DNA of 64,000 nucleotides from Dyella_B sp035690825 (GCF_051954575.1 NZ_JBQCHP010000043.1:21571-85570), one strand, 5' to 3'; positions 35,280 through 45,353 are shown, counted from the first letter of the stretch. Translations and numbers: made by a program. Notes: generated from the sequence alone by a model not told the origin.

Positions 35280-38200
35280 ATGCGCATGCACCTACCGGAC
35301 GAGAACCAGCACGGCGATCCTTCCGCGTCGAACGGCGAGCGCGAGGAAAGCCTGCCCGGCACGTGGCGCAAGCTGCTGGGTAAACCCGCGACCGCGCTGG
35401 CGCCCGAGCATGTCGTGCTGGGGTTCTTCTTCGAGGTGATGCCCGAAGACGGGATGCCCTACGCGCGGCTCGATGCCGCACCGGTGCTGCTGGTGCCGAG
35501 CGAACACGGCCGCTTCACGCGACCGGCGCCGCTGGAAGCGAAACTGCTGTCGCATGCGGTGCTCACCCTGCATGAGCAGCGTCTGGCCACCACTGTGCTC
35601 GGCCTTCCGCAGACCCTGCGCAAGACCCGCAGTTACGCGCGCCTGTCCGGCCACGTCGGCAATGCGCTACTGGCCGAGATGCTGGATACCACGCCGTGTT
35701 TCCTCGGCGGCCTGGCCGGCTTGCGCCTGTCGCGCGGCAAGGCGCATCAACTCAACTGGCATTGGCATCTGGAACAGGACGGCAGCCAGCGCCTGCTGCC
35801 GGCGCTGCCGCACAGCCAGCGCCTGCTGCGCGTCGACGGCTTGTGGTACCTGGACGCCGAACGCGCCGAGCTCGGCCATCTCGAAGCCGATCCGGAAGAA
35901 ACCCATTGGCTGGATCTGCCGCCGCTCAAGCACGAATACAGCCGCGCCCTGCGCCGCGCCTTGCCGCAGAGCCGCCTGGCGCATCGCATTCCGCTGCCGC
36001 AGGTGTTCGACGAACTGCGCCGCGCCGAACTGGCGCCCAAGCCTGTGCTTACCCTGCACGCGCTCACGCGTCATGCGCGCCTGGCCGCGGGCACGCCACC
36101 GCTGGCCTACGCGCGGCTCGCCTTCGACTATGCCGGCGAACGCCTGCCGGGGCGCGGCGGCGAGCCGCTGGTGCGTCGCATCCGCAATGGGCAACTGGTG
36201 GAGATCACACGCAAGCGCGCCGAAGAACTGTCCACCATGGAGCAGCTCGAACGCGCCGGCCTCACGCTGGGCGTGGATACCGAAGGCCTGCCCTGGGACC
36301 TGGCCGATACCTTGCCGGAAGATGCCTGGCTGTTCCCCGGCAAAGGCCACGCCGGTGCGCTCGAAGTGAATACCCCCGCGCGCTGGCTCGCGCTGCGGCC
36401 GAAGCTGGAAGCGGAAGGCTTCGTGCTCGAATACGCGCCGAGCTTTCCGTTCGAAGTACTGGAAGGGCCGGTGCGCTGGTACGGCAACGCGGTCGAAGAT
36501 GCCGACGATCACGCCTTCGATCTGGAAATTGGCATCGAAGTCGAAGGCAAGCGCAGGAATCTGTTGCCCGCGGTGGCGCAGGCGCTGGCCGAGCACCAGC
36601 TCAATCTCAGTCCCGCGCCGAACGAGCCGGAAGACGCCGTGTGGTACGCGCCGGTCGACGAACGCCGCCGCGTGCCGGTGCGCCTGAAAGAGCTGCGCGG
36701 CTTGCTGGCGCCGCTTGCCGAATACCTCGAAAAACCGAAAAAGAAGTTGCACCTGCCGCGCGTGCAGGCCGGCCGCCTGGAAGAAATCGTCGAGGCCTTG
36801 CCGGTCGGCGGCGAATTGCAGGCGCCGGAACAATTGCGCGGCTTCACCGCCCGCCTGCGCGACGCGGCCGAGCGCGCCAGCGATGCGGTGCCCGAAGGGC
36901 TCACAGTGGAACTACGCCCGTATCAACGCGAAGGCCTGCGCTGGTTGAACGCGCTGGCCGAAGCGGGCGTTGGCGGCGTGCTGGCCGACGACATGGGCCT
37001 GGGCAAGACGCTGCAGCTGATCACGCACCTGCTCGCACTGAAAGAACGCGGCGCCTTGCAGCAGCCGGCATTGATCGTAGTGCCGACCAGCCTGATTCCG
37101 AACTGGCTGGCGGAAATCGCGCGCTTCGCGCCATCGCTGCGCGCCTTGGCCTTGCACGGCCCGCAACGCAGCGGCGATTTCTCGCAGATCGCCACGCAGG
37201 ACATCATTCTCACCAGCTACGCCCTGCTGCCGCGCGACGTCGTCACCCTGCGCAAGCAGCCGTTCTCGCTGATCGTATTCGACGAAGCGCAGCAGGTGAA
37301 AAACCCGCGCACGCAGGCACGCCGCGCCGCGCTCACCTTGCGCGCGCCGCGCTGCATCTGTCTTACCGGCACGCCGCTGGAAAATCACCTGGGCGAACTG
37401 TGGTCGCAGGTGGACCTTGCCGTGCCGGGCCTGCTCGGCGATGAAGGCGCGTTTCGCCGGCACTATCGCGTGCCGATCGAAAAGCAGCGCGACGAAGAGT
37501 GCCAGGCGCGCCTCAACCGCCGTCTCGCACCGTTCATCCTGCGCCGGACGAAAGCGCAGGTTGCCTCGGAACTGCCATCCAAAACCGAGATCACGCGCCG
37601 CGTGGTGCTGGACGGCCGCCAGCGCGAACTCTACGAAAGCCTGCGCCTGTCGCTCGCCGACGAACTGCGCGAGGTGATCGCGCAGCGCGGCATCGCGCAC
37701 AGCGGCATCGTGGTGCTCGATGCGCTGCTCAAGCTGCGCCAGGTGTGCTGCGATCCACGCCTGGTGAAACTGGAAGCGGCGCGCGGCGTGCGCGATTCGG
37801 CCAAGTTCGAATTGCTGATGGACATGCTGCCCGCGCTGCTGTCCGAAGGCCGCAAGGTGCTGCTGTTCTCGCAGTTCACCGAAATGCTCAAGCTGATCGC
37901 GAATGAACTGGAACGCCATCGCATCCCTTACGTGATGCTTACCGGCGAAACACGCGACCGCGCCGAACCGGTGCAGCGCTTCCAGGAAGGCGATGTACCG
38001 CTGTTCCTGCTGTCGCTGAAAGCTGGCGGCGTAGGCCTCAACCTCACCGCCGCCGATACCGTGATCCACTACGACCCGTGGTGGAATCCTGCCGCCGAAG
38101 CGCAGGCCAGCGATCGCGCGCATCGCATCGGGCAGGACAAGCCGGTGTTCGTGTTCCGCCTGATCACCTCGGGCACGGTCGAGGAGCGCATCGAGGAGCT

Positions 38201-38309
38201 GAAGGCGCGCAAGGCCGAATTGGCCGAGGCGGTGCTGGAAGGCGGCGGCACGCGCGAGAAGCTGAGCTTCGATCAATCGGACCTGGATGCGTTACTCGCG
38301 CCATCGTAG
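35280..38309 (+). CDS. SNF2/RapA-type DEAD-like helicase
   Basis: A 1009-residue SNF2-family ATPase. The first 550 residues are a family-specific N-terminal region without a zinc-binding SWIM pattern that I can see. The ATPase core has DDMGLGKTLQ near residue 572, DEAQQVKNP near 665 and LTGTPLENHLGEL. The C-terminal helicase lobe has LLFSQFTEM, LSLKAGGVGLNLTAAD and RAHRIGQDKPV. Such proteins remodel protein-DNA or transcription complexes; the bacterial role is mostly unknown. Its TAG stop codon lies inside a REP unit. It stands alone after gpsA with a 92-bp gap and a weak AGGGAT site. Confidence 0.9.
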   Translation: MRMHLPDENQHGDPSASNGEREESLPGTWRKLLGKPATALAPEHVVLGFFFEVMPEDGMPYARLDAAPVLLVPSEHGRFTRPAPLEAKLLSHAVLTLHEQRLATTVLGLPQTLRKTRSYARLSGHVGNALLAEMLDTTPCFLGGLAGLRLSRGKAHQLNWHWHLEQDGSQRLLPALPHSQRLLRVDGLWYLDAERAELGHLEADPEETHWLDLPPLKHEYSRALRRALPQSRLAHRIPLPQVFDELRRAELAPKPVLTLHALTRHARLAAGTPPLAYARLAFDYAGERLPGRGGEPLVRRIRNGQLVEITRKRAEELSTMEQLERAGLTLGVDTEGLPWDLADTLPEDAWLFPGKGHAGALEVNTPARWLALRPKLEAEGFVLEYAPSFPFEVLEGPVRWYGNAVEDADDHAFDLEIGIEVEGKRRNLLPAVAQALAEHQLNLSPAPNEPEDAVWYAPVDERRRVPVRLKELRGLLAPLAEYLEKPKKKLHLPRVQAGRLEEIVEALPVGGELQAPEQLRGFTARLRDAAERASDAVPEGLTVELRPYQREGLRWLNALAEAGVGGVLADDMGLGKTLQLITHLLALKERGALQQPALIVVPTSLIPNWLAEIARFAPSLRALALHGPQRSGDFSQIATQDIILTSYALLPRDVVTLRKQPFSLIVFDEAQQVKNPRTQARRAALTLRAPRCICLTGTPLENHLGELWSQVDLAVPGLLGDEGAFRRHYRVPIEKQRDEECQARLNRRLAPFILRRTKAQVASELPSKTEITRRVVLDGRQRELYESLRLSLADELREVIAQRGIAHSGIVVLDALLKLRQVCCDPRLVKLEAARGVRDSAKFELLMDMLPALLSEGRKVLLFSQFTEMLKLIANELERHRIPYVMLTGETRDRAEPVQRFQEGDVPLFLLSLKAGGVGLNLTAADTVIHYDPWWNPAAEAQASDRAHRIGQDKPVFVFRLITSGTVEERIEELKARKAELAEAVLEGGGTREKLSFDQSDLDALLAPS

Positions 38310-38333
38310 GTTGGGGTGAAAACCCCAACCTAT
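38306..38333. repeat. single GTAG-headed REP hairpin, copy 2
   Basis: One REP unit, GTAGGTTGGGGT followed by a GAAA-like loop and the complementary arm, so nearly a perfect palindrome. It fills the gap between the convergent SNF2 helicase and HAD genes. The GTAG contains the helicase stop codon and the HAD stop is 3 bp away. Confidence 0.88.
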
Positions 38334-38335
38334 GC

Positions 38336-39019
38336 TTAGTCGCGGGCGGCGACCTCGTCGATGTGCTTGAGCAGGTCCGCCGGATCGTCATACACGCGGA
38401 ACGCGCCGGAGCGTTGCAGTTCGTCCTGGCCGTAGCCGCCCGAAAGCAGGCCCACACCCAACGCTCGCGCACGCTGCGCGGCGAGCATGTCCCAGATGCT
38501 GTCGCCGATCACCAGCGAATGGTGGATGTCCACACCCAGGCGCTCGGCCGCGGCGATGAACAGGTCCGGATCGGGCTTGGCGTGGCGCACCATGTCGCGC
38601 GTCACCACCGGCACTTCGTTCGGATCGACGCCAAGCGCGGCGAGATTATGTGCGGCGGTGCGCATGCGGCCGCTGGTGGCGATCGCCCAGGGAATCTTTT
38701 CCCGGGTGAGAAATTGCAGCAGCTCGCGCGCGCCCGGCAACGGCCGCACCGAACCCTGCGCGTGATGGCGGTTGAAGGCTTCCGCATGCCGCTGCTGCAG
38801 GCGTTCGATGCGCTCGGGCGTGATGTCCAGGCCGGTCTCGCGCAACAGGATGTTGGTGAACAACCCGCCGCTCATGCCGATCTTGCGATGGATGCTCCAT
38901 ACCGGCAGCACCACGCCTTCCTCGTCCAGCGCTTCCTTCCAGGCCAGCACGTGCTGGTAGACGCTGTCGATCAGCGTACCGTCGAGGTCGAACAGAAAGG
39001 CGGTGTGCGAGCGTGGCAT
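38336..39019 (-). CDS. HAD superfamily phosphatase (phosphoglycolate phosphatase/beta-PGM-like)
   Basis: A 227-residue HAD hydrolase with motif I FLFDLDGTLIDS near residue 8, motif II IATSG, motif III lysine in KPDPDLF and motif IV GDSIWDM. A helical cap follows motif I, as in the phosphoglycolate phosphatase/beta-phosphoglucomutase subgroup. The start MPRSHTAF has GAGGAT upstream; longer ATG runs upstream were not used. It lies before glk on the same strand with a repeat in between, so a sugar-phosphate substrate is possible but unproven. Confidence 0.86.
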   Translation of the reverse strand: MPRSHTAFLFDLDGTLIDSVYQHVLAWKEALDEEGVVLPVWSIHRKIGMSGGLFTNILLRETGLDITPERIERLQQRHAEAFNRHHAQGSVRPLPGARELLQFLTREKIPWAIATSGRMRTAAHNLAALGVDPNEVPVVTRDMVRHAKPDPDLFIAAAERLGVDIHHSLVIGDSIWDMLAAQRARALGVGLLSGGYGQDELQRSGAFRVYDDPADLLKHIDEVAARD

Positions 39020-39044
39020 GGCGATCCTCATCATCATTCGAGGC

Positions 39045-39123
39045 CGTCATTCCCGCCAAGGCGGGAATCCGATGTGACCTGATGCAAAAACAAAGCTGGA
39101 TACCCGCTTTCGCGGGATTGACG
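39045..39123. repeat. palindromic GTCATTCCCGC-type repeat
   Basis: Two inverted copies of a hairpin of the widely seen type CGTCATTCCCGC / GCGGGAATCC. The left one reads CGTCATTCCCGCC with GGCGGGAATCC, the right AGCTGGATACCCGC with GCGGGATTGACG, separated by about 25 bp. It lies between the HAD and glk genes. It differs from the GTAG REP family in sequence. Confidence 0.8.
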
Positions 39124-39134
39124 AACATGGGTGG

Positions 39135-40139
39135 TTACAAGGTTCTGCCCGATTCCAGCACGGCCAATGCCGCCGCGCCGAGAAGACCTGGTTCGGGATG
39201 CGTGATGGCGATGGTCGGCACGTGTTCCATGGTGTCGCGGAAGCGGCCCTTGGCTTCGAAGCGCTCGCGGAAGCCGCCGCGCTGCAGCCACGGCATCAAG
39301 ATTTTCAACACGCCGCCGGTGAGATATACGCCGTCCCAGCCGCCCAGGCTCAGCACCAGGTCGCCGGCAACGCTGCCGAAAATGCCGGCCAGCGTTTCCA
39401 CCGTGCGTGCGCATAGCGCATCGCTGCCGTCGGTGGCGCGCGCGGTGATGTCCTCGGGTGTGTATTCCTGCGCGGGCTGACCGGCGATGTCGGCGAGTGC
39501 GAGATAGAGATTCACCAGGCCATTGCCGCAGATCATGCGCTCGTTCGACACGCGCCCGAAGCGCGCATTGAGACGGTGCAGAATTTCCACGTCTTCGGCG
39601 GTATGCGCGGCGAAGCCGGAGTGACCACCTTCGGTTTCCAGCACGATCCAGTGGCCGTGACGGTACAGCAGGCCGGCCACGCCCAGGCCGGTGCCGGGAC
39701 CCATCACCACGAAGGTTTGCGAGGATTTGCGGTCGTGCTCCGGTGGCATCACGTTGCCGACGGCTTGCAGCTGGTCTTTGTGCAGCAAGGGGATCGACAT
39801 GCCCTGCGCAGCGAAATCGTTCACCAGCCGCGCGCGCTCGAAGCCCAGTTCTTCCTGCAGCCCATGCGCGGACACGTTCCAGGGATTGTTGGTGATCTTC
39901 ACCGTTTCGCCGTTGGCGATGCGGCCGGCGGCGGCGATGATCGCCTGCGTGGCGATGTGGCCGGTGTCGGCGAAGTATTGGCGGATGGTGTCGGCCAGCG
40001 TGTCGAAATCCTTCACGCGATAGCGCCGCACGCTGTCCAGCAGCAATGGGTCGGCAGCGGCGGTATCGGCCAGGGCGAAGCGGACGTTGGTGCCGCCGAG
40101 ATCGGCAAGCAGGGTGGGGGAGGCGATGGAGCGATCCAT
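39135..40139 (-). CDS. glk: glucokinase
   Basis: Phosphorylates glucose to glucose-6-phosphate (EC 2.7.1.2), 334 residues. The ATP motif LADLGGTNVRFAL is at residues 10-22, the sugar-binding segment NNPWNVSAH and the second nucleotide region VMGPGTGLG follow, and ETEGGHSGF is the glucose-contact region. The start MDRSIASP is placed by comparison with family length; the frame runs 47 codons further upstream. Together with trehalase it would route trehalose-derived glucose into metabolism, although the two genes are 38 kb apart. Confidence 0.94.
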   Translation of the reverse strand: MDRSIASPTLLADLGGTNVRFALADTAAADPLLLDSVRRYRVKDFDTLADTIRQYFADTGHIATQAIIAAAGRIANGETVKITNNPWNVSAHGLQEELGFERARLVNDFAAQGMSIPLLHKDQLQAVGNVMPPEHDRKSSQTFVVMGPGTGLGVAGLLYRHGHWIVLETEGGHSGFAAHTAEDVEILHRLNARFGRVSNERMICGNGLVNLYLALADIAGQPAQEYTPEDITARATDGSDALCARTVETLAGIFGSVAGDLVLSLGGWDGVYLTGGVLKILMPWLQRGGFRERFEAKGRFRDTMEHVPTIAITHPEPGLLGAAALAVLESGRTL

Positions 40140-40270
40140 GGGCAATCCGAGATAGCGAACCTTACAAGACTGCCCGTTGTCGCCGTATTCGTCTAGCGTC
40201 GACCTTATTCCTTTCGTTGCCGGACATGTGAAAAAACACCGGCGTGTCGATTCGATGACAACGAGGGCGA

Positions 40271-40290
40271 GCCCCGGCATTTGCCGGGGC
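40271..40290 (-). terminator. hairpin after the sedolisin gene
   Basis: GCCCCGGCA pairs with TGCCGGGGC around a tiny loop, 40 bp past the sedolisin stop. There is no T run, so it may be a weak or factor-aided terminator or an RNA-stabilising hairpin. Confidence 0.45.
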
Positions 40291-40329
40291 CGCTGTCATT
40301 TCGCAACCGTTCAAGCGGTTTGCCTCGAT

Positions 40330-41856
40330 TTATGCGCTCGGTTGCCTCGATAGCGCATCCAGCAACGCCTGTCCGTTCGGGCTGCCCCATCCGGTACAGG
40401 CATCCCAGCCGGCGGCCGCTTGGTACGTGCCGTTATCGCCTTGAGTGATATCGCGAAATGCGCTGGCGCCGATCTGGTAGATCGCCGCATGCACGTCGCC
40501 CACCGGCTTGCCCAGTTTCTGGTTGAGCCGCGCGATCAACGCTGCCCACAACGGCGCCACCGCGCTGGTGCCGCCGATGGCCTGCGTCTGGCCGCCGACC
40601 AGGATCTGGTAGCCGGTGGAAGGATCGGCGTTGCCCGCCACGTCCGGCACGCCGCGGCCGGTGCTGCCGCTCGGCGCGGCGGGTACCTTTGCGTTTTGCT
40701 GCCAGCTCGGCAACGGAAATTCGATGCTGACGCCGCCACCGGTGGCGCCTTCGTTGTTGGCGGTTTCGTTCCACACCACTTCGCTGGTGATGGACTGTCC
40801 GTTGGCGGTCAGCGTGGTGCCGCCGCACGCTAGCGAATACGGGCTGGAGGCTGGGAAATCGACATGCGGCTGTCCATCGCTCACGCCGTCGCCGGAGCCG
40901 TTGTCGCCCGCGGCCGAGATAACGGTAACGCCGAGCGCCGCCGCATCCTGCATGGCGGTTTCCAATGCGCTGCGCGACGGGCCGTTCCAGCTGTCTTCGG
41001 GGCCGCCCCAACTGATCGAGATCACCGACGGCTTGTACGTGGTGTCGTGCGCGGCCTGCGAAATGGCCTCGTAAAAACCCTGGTCGGTGTTCGGCGCGAA
41101 ATACACCGCGATGGTCGCGCCCGGCGCCAGCGCGCCCGCGACTTCGATATCCAGCGCCACTTCGATATCGGCGTCGCCACTTCCCGGCTGGTTCTGTCCA
41201 CCGGCGACGGAGACATCGACCACCTTCGGCGGCTTGCTGATGCCCAGGCTTGAGAAATACTGGCTGAGGTCGCTGCTGGTGTAGCCGCCACCCAGCTCGA
41301 TGATGCCGATGGTCTGCCCGCTGCCGTCCGTGCCATTGGGAAAGGCATACAGCTGACCGAGCTGCAGCGGCGTATACGAAGTGGCCGGCTGCGCGCGCGG
41401 CAGGCGGAAATGCGGACTGGCCACGGGACGGCGATCCAGGCCCAGCACCGCGATCGCTTCCGGCGGCAGCGTGGGTGCATGGCCGCAGCCGACGAACGTG
41501 CAATCGTCCATCTGGTACGTGCCGAGCGAAACCCCGAACGCCTGTTCGAGCGCAGTCGGCGTGCCACGCAAATGCAACACGCGGCGCCGCTGGTCGTAGC
41601 CGGTTTCGGTAAGGCCATGTTGATGCGCAAAGCCGCGCAGGCTTTCGACATCGGCGGGATCGGCGCCGTGCTGTTCGGCGAACTGGATGCGCGTCAGGCG
41701 CGGCGTTTGCGGCCACTGCGCGGGTGTGGGTGCGGCGTCCGAGCGACGGCGCAATACCACGGTCACATCCATCGGTTCGTTGCTGTCGTGCGGGCCCAGA
41801 TATTTCATGCCTTCGGGCGTGGTCCAGTGTGACGGGCGCTTGGCCTGCTGGATCAT
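40330..41856 (-). CDS. S53 sedolisin-type serine peptidase (kumamolisin-like)
   Basis: A 508-residue protein with the pro-kumamolisin activation domain at about residues 15-180 followed by the S53 peptidase domain. The Glu/Asp pair lies in DIEVALDIEVAGALAPG near residue 232, the oxyanion Asp in SAAGDNGSGDG near 317 and the catalytic Ser in GGTSAVAPLWA near 431. Calcium-site residues near the C-terminus appear in DITQGDNGTYQAAAGWD. These are acid proteases that mature by self-cleavage. There is no Sec signal peptide at the chosen start (AAGGAG spaced 8 bases), as in some kumamolisins; how it leaves the cell is unclear. A MITE-like element lies in its upstream region. Confidence 0.92.
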   Translation of the reverse strand: MIQQAKRPSHWTTPEGMKYLGPHDSNEPMDVTVVLRRRSDAAPTPAQWPQTPRLTRIQFAEQHGADPADVESLRGFAHQHGLTETGYDQRRRVLHLRGTPTALEQAFGVSLGTYQMDDCTFVGCGHAPTLPPEAIAVLGLDRRPVASPHFRLPRAQPATSYTPLQLGQLYAFPNGTDGSGQTIGIIELGGGYTSSDLSQYFSSLGISKPPKVVDVSVAGGQNQPGSGDADIEVALDIEVAGALAPGATIAVYFAPNTDQGFYEAISQAAHDTTYKPSVISISWGGPEDSWNGPSRSALETAMQDAAALGVTVISAAGDNGSGDGVSDGQPHVDFPASSPYSLACGGTTLTANGQSITSEVVWNETANNEGATGGGVSIEFPLPSWQQNAKVPAAPSGSTGRGVPDVAGNADPSTGYQILVGGQTQAIGGTSAVAPLWAALIARLNQKLGKPVGDVHAAIYQIGASAFRDITQGDNGTYQAAAGWDACTGWGSPNGQALLDALSRQPSA

Positions 41857-41943
41857 GACGCGGCTCCTTGAATGAGAGGGGACGGACGCCACCAAAGATG
41901 GCATAGGAAATGTGTCGAACTCGCGCATGGTTGCGCGGGGCGT

Positions 41944-42233
41944 TAAGGCAACACTGACCAAGTATCGCCGTCGTCATGACGCCTGGAAGGCTCGCAGGGT
42001 GTGTTGCGCGGCGCCGGGAAGACTGGCCGTCTTGCCAAGCCGCGCGGCGCATCCTGCGGGCCTTCCAGGCGTCACCCCATCATTTACATTTAATACGTGG
42101 GGCCAGCCCTGTCTGTCCGCATGCCTTCGGTCCGCCGTCTCGACAGACAGCCAGTCTGCCTTCGCCGACGGCCCTGTGGCCTGAGAACAGACAGGGCTGG
42201 TGACGACGGCGATACTTGGTCAGTGTTGCCTTA
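41944..42233. mobile_element. 290-bp MITE-like element with 33-bp terminal inverted repeats
   Basis: Perfect 33-bp inverted repeats at 41944-41976 and 42201-42233, each beginning TAAGGCAACACTG. Between them are two large hairpins with perfect 14-bp arms: 41978-41991 with 42060-42073, and 42103-42116 with 42187-42200. A 29-bp spacer between them begins ACCCC and ends GGGG. No open frame of interest. The ends could be read as TA-flanked (IS630/mariner style) or as YTAR-flanked with repeats starting GGCAAC (IS5 style, TTAA left and TTAG right). It lies in the divergent gap between the sedolisin gene and hemB. Confidence 0.88.
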
Positions 42234-42359
42234 GCTCCGGTGCGTCTTCTTGAACCGATGCATCTCATACGTTGAGTTTTCGGGCGCGGCGTTCTGCCCT
42301 CAGCGCCGTCATGGTCGCGGCGCTAAACTAGGCGACGGTTTCATCAGAGACTTTTTTCC

Positions 42360-43351
<992 letters not shown>

Positions 43352-43355
<4 letters not shown>

Positions 43356-43426
43356 GTTGGGGTGCAAACCCCAACACCGTGATCTGGATTCGCCCCGCTA
43401 AGTTGGGGTTTGCACCCCCAACCTAC
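43352..43426. repeat. GTAG-headed REP pair, copy 3
   Basis: Two inverted REP units between hemB and the convergent tautomerase gene. The GTAG on the left contains the hemB stop and the GTAG on the right, on the minus strand, contains the tautomerase stop, so this one element terminates both reading frames. The right-hand hairpin arm has small mismatches. Confidence 0.93.
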
Positions 43427-43803
43427 GCGTATTGCGCTATTCCATTTCCGAACGACCAGTTCTCTTTCGCCGTTTCCAGCAAATTGATGAATACGTCTTC
43501 CGGCCGCACGCCAGGATCGGCCGAAAGCTTCTGCGCCACGCTGCGATAGAACGCCTGCTTCTGCTCCACCGTGCGCGTGTTGTTGCAGGCGATCTGCACG
43601 ATCACCAGATCATCCGTGCGCGAAATATCAAGATAGTTGGGATCGCAATCGAACTCTTCCGCATCGTGCTGGCTGACCAGGATGAAGCGGTCGTTTTCCG
43701 GCACGTTGAAGCTTTCGCGCATGGCGTCATAGATACCATTGCGAAGCGCGGCGATATAGGCGGCCGACTTGCCGCGGCGCAAAGCGATACGGACGAGAGG
43801 CAT
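43423..43803 (-). CDS. tautomerase family protein
   Basis: A 126-residue member of the 4-oxalocrotonate tautomerase superfamily, long form. It begins MPLVRIALRRGKS, giving the N-terminal proline that acts as the catalytic base. The rest (DRFILVSQHDAEEFDCDPNYL) matches the uncharacterised long group that has two beta-alpha-beta units. GAGGA precedes the ATG. It follows a DUF4865 gene by 9 bp, and both are divergent from a LysR-type regulator. Stop codon is within a REP. Confidence 0.87.
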   Translation of the reverse strand: MPLVRIALRRGKSAAYIAALRNGIYDAMRESFNVPENDRFILVSQHDAEEFDCDPNYLDISRTDDLVIVQIACNNTRTVEQKQAFYRSVAQKLSADPGVRPEDVFINLLETAKENWSFGNGIAQYA

Positions 43804-43812
43804 GGAGATTCC

Positions 43813-44376
43813 TCAATGCTTGGGTTGGGAAATGTGTCCGACCTGGTAGATGTCCACGTTTTCGCCGGAAAGGCCGGTGATATCGCGCCACAGCCGAAAA
43901 CGCAGGGCAGTCCAGTGGGTGGGGTCGAACGCACTGATGGCGGCCACGGCGCCGCGATCGAGGTCGGCACGAAGGTTCGCGTGCTCCGTATCGCGCACCG
44001 TGCTCAGCGCGGCACGTTCGGGTATCGCTACGCTTTCGCAGGTGGCGTGCGTGGCGATGGAAAGATCCGGCAGCGTTTCCGCCTGCCAGGCCGACCACGT
44101 TTGCACGATCGGCCGACCGAACGATGCGATCACGCCGGCGAAGCCCGCGCCGCCGAGAAAATCGTTCATGCCCTGCGGATCGCGCCATAAATAAAACGGT
44201 GCGTAGCGGTTCTCGCGTGCAGCGGCGTAGGGCGCCTGGCGATCGGCGTAGAGGTAGGCCTTGAAGGCGAGCTGTGGCAGCTCATCCGTGAAATGGCCGC
44301 GATCGGCGATGCGCTTGCGGATGATCGCCATGTCGTAGTCGGCGGGCAGGGCGATGCGGTATTGCATGGTGAGCAT
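43813..44376 (-). CDS. DUF4865 family protein
   Basis: A 187-residue protein matching the DUF4865 pattern: MQYRIALPADYDMAIIRKR, NRYAPFYLWRDPQGMNDFLGG, FGGV-like segments (FAGVIASFGRPIVQTW). It resembles dimeric ferredoxin-like (EthD/monooxygenase) folds in style, but the function is unknown. GAGG lies six bases before the ATG; an ATG three codons in is equally possible. It is co-directional with the tautomerase gene and divergent from a LysR gene 101 bp away. Confidence 0.85.
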   Translation of the reverse strand: MLTMQYRIALPADYDMAIIRKRIADRGHFTDELPQLAFKAYLYADRQAPYAAARENRYAPFYLWRDPQGMNDFLGGAGFAGVIASFGRPIVQTWSAWQAETLPDLSIATHATCESVAIPERAALSTVRDTEHANLRADLDRGAVAAISAFDPTHWTALRFRLWRDITGLSGENVDIYQVGHISQPKH

Positions 44377-44477
44377 GGCAGGCCTCGGTGCAACTTGACG
44401 GCACCAGAGTATCGGCTCAGCATGATCCTGAAAATCGGGAAATTGTGAACTGATAATCCCGAAAAACAGGACAATCC

Positions 44478-45353
44478 ATGAGCCGCATCCACTTCGATCT
44501 CGACGTCATGCGCAGCTTCGTCGCCGGCATCGAGCTGGGCAGCTTCGCCAAGGCGGCGGACCGCTTGAGCCGTTCCACCTCGGCGGTCAGCGCGCAGCTG
44601 AAGAAACTGGAAGAACAAGCCGGCACGCCGCTGCTGCGCAAGGCGGGGCGCGGTATGGCGCTGACCGAGGCGGGCGAGGTAATGCTGGGCTACGCGCGGC
44701 GGCTGCTGGAACTCAACGATGAAGCGGCCAGCGCGGTGCGCGGCGTGCAACTGGAGGGCCGCGTGCGGCTGGGCCTGCAGGAAGATTTCGGCGAAAACGT
44801 GCTGCCTGAAGTGCTGGGACGCTTCAAGCGCGCGCACCCCAAACTGCGCGTGGAAGTGCATATCGCGCGCAATGCGGCGCTGATGCAATCGCTGGATGCG
44901 GGCCGGCTGGATCTTGCGCTGGCCTGGGAAACGGATGCCCGCGCAGCCCACGCACAGCACATACGAAGCTTGCCGATGTGCTGGATCGGCAACGACGCCG
45001 AGCAGCTTCCCTATGCCACCGACGAACCGCTGCCGCTGGTGGTGCTGGACGCCCCCTGTTTGATGCGCACCGCGGCGACCGAAGCGCTCGATCGCGCCGG
45101 CCTTGCATGGCGCATCGCCTTCACCAGCGCCAGCCTGGCGGGAACCTGGGCGGCGGTGAAGGCGGGACTGGGCCTCAGCGTGCGCACGCCATTAGGGCTT
45201 CCGGTTGACGTATGCACGTTGGACGCAGCGGCGACGAAGCTGCCTGCGCTACCGAAGCTGGGGCTTGCGCTTTATCGCAGGGAGGCCGAACTCGAACCTG
45301 TCGCGGAACGATTGGCTGAGCTGATCGTGCAGCGCGTGAGCGAGGCAACGTAG
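44478..45353 (+). CDS. LysR family transcriptional regulator
   Basis: A 291-residue LTTR. The winged helix-turn-helix lies at about residues 8-65 (SFAKAADRLSRSTSAVSAQLKKLEEQ), followed by a substrate-binding effector domain from residue 90 (GRVRLGLQEDFGENVLPEVL). It is divergent from the DUF4865-tautomerase pair, the usual layout of a LysR regulator controlling the adjacent operon. The AGGA site is 6 bases before the start. The stop TAG is in a REP. Confidence 0.93.
   Translation: MSRIHFDLDVMRSFVAGIELGSFAKAADRLSRSTSAVSAQLKKLEEQAGTPLLRKAGRGMALTEAGEVMLGYARRLLELNDEAASAVRGVQLEGRVRLGLQEDFGENVLPEVLGRFKRAHPKLRVEVHIARNAALMQSLDAGRLDLALAWETDARAAHAQHIRSLPMCWIGNDAEQLPYATDEPLPLVVLDAPCLMRTAATEALDRAGLAWRIAFTSASLAGTWAAVKAGLGLSVRTPLGLPVDVCTLDAAATKLPALPKLGLALYRREAELEPVAERLAELIVQRVSEAT

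Noticed and set aside
41944..42233. Riboswitch leader of hemB
   Set aside because: The 33-bp perfect ends and symmetrical hairpins indicate a transposable element, and no known riboswitch architecture fits.
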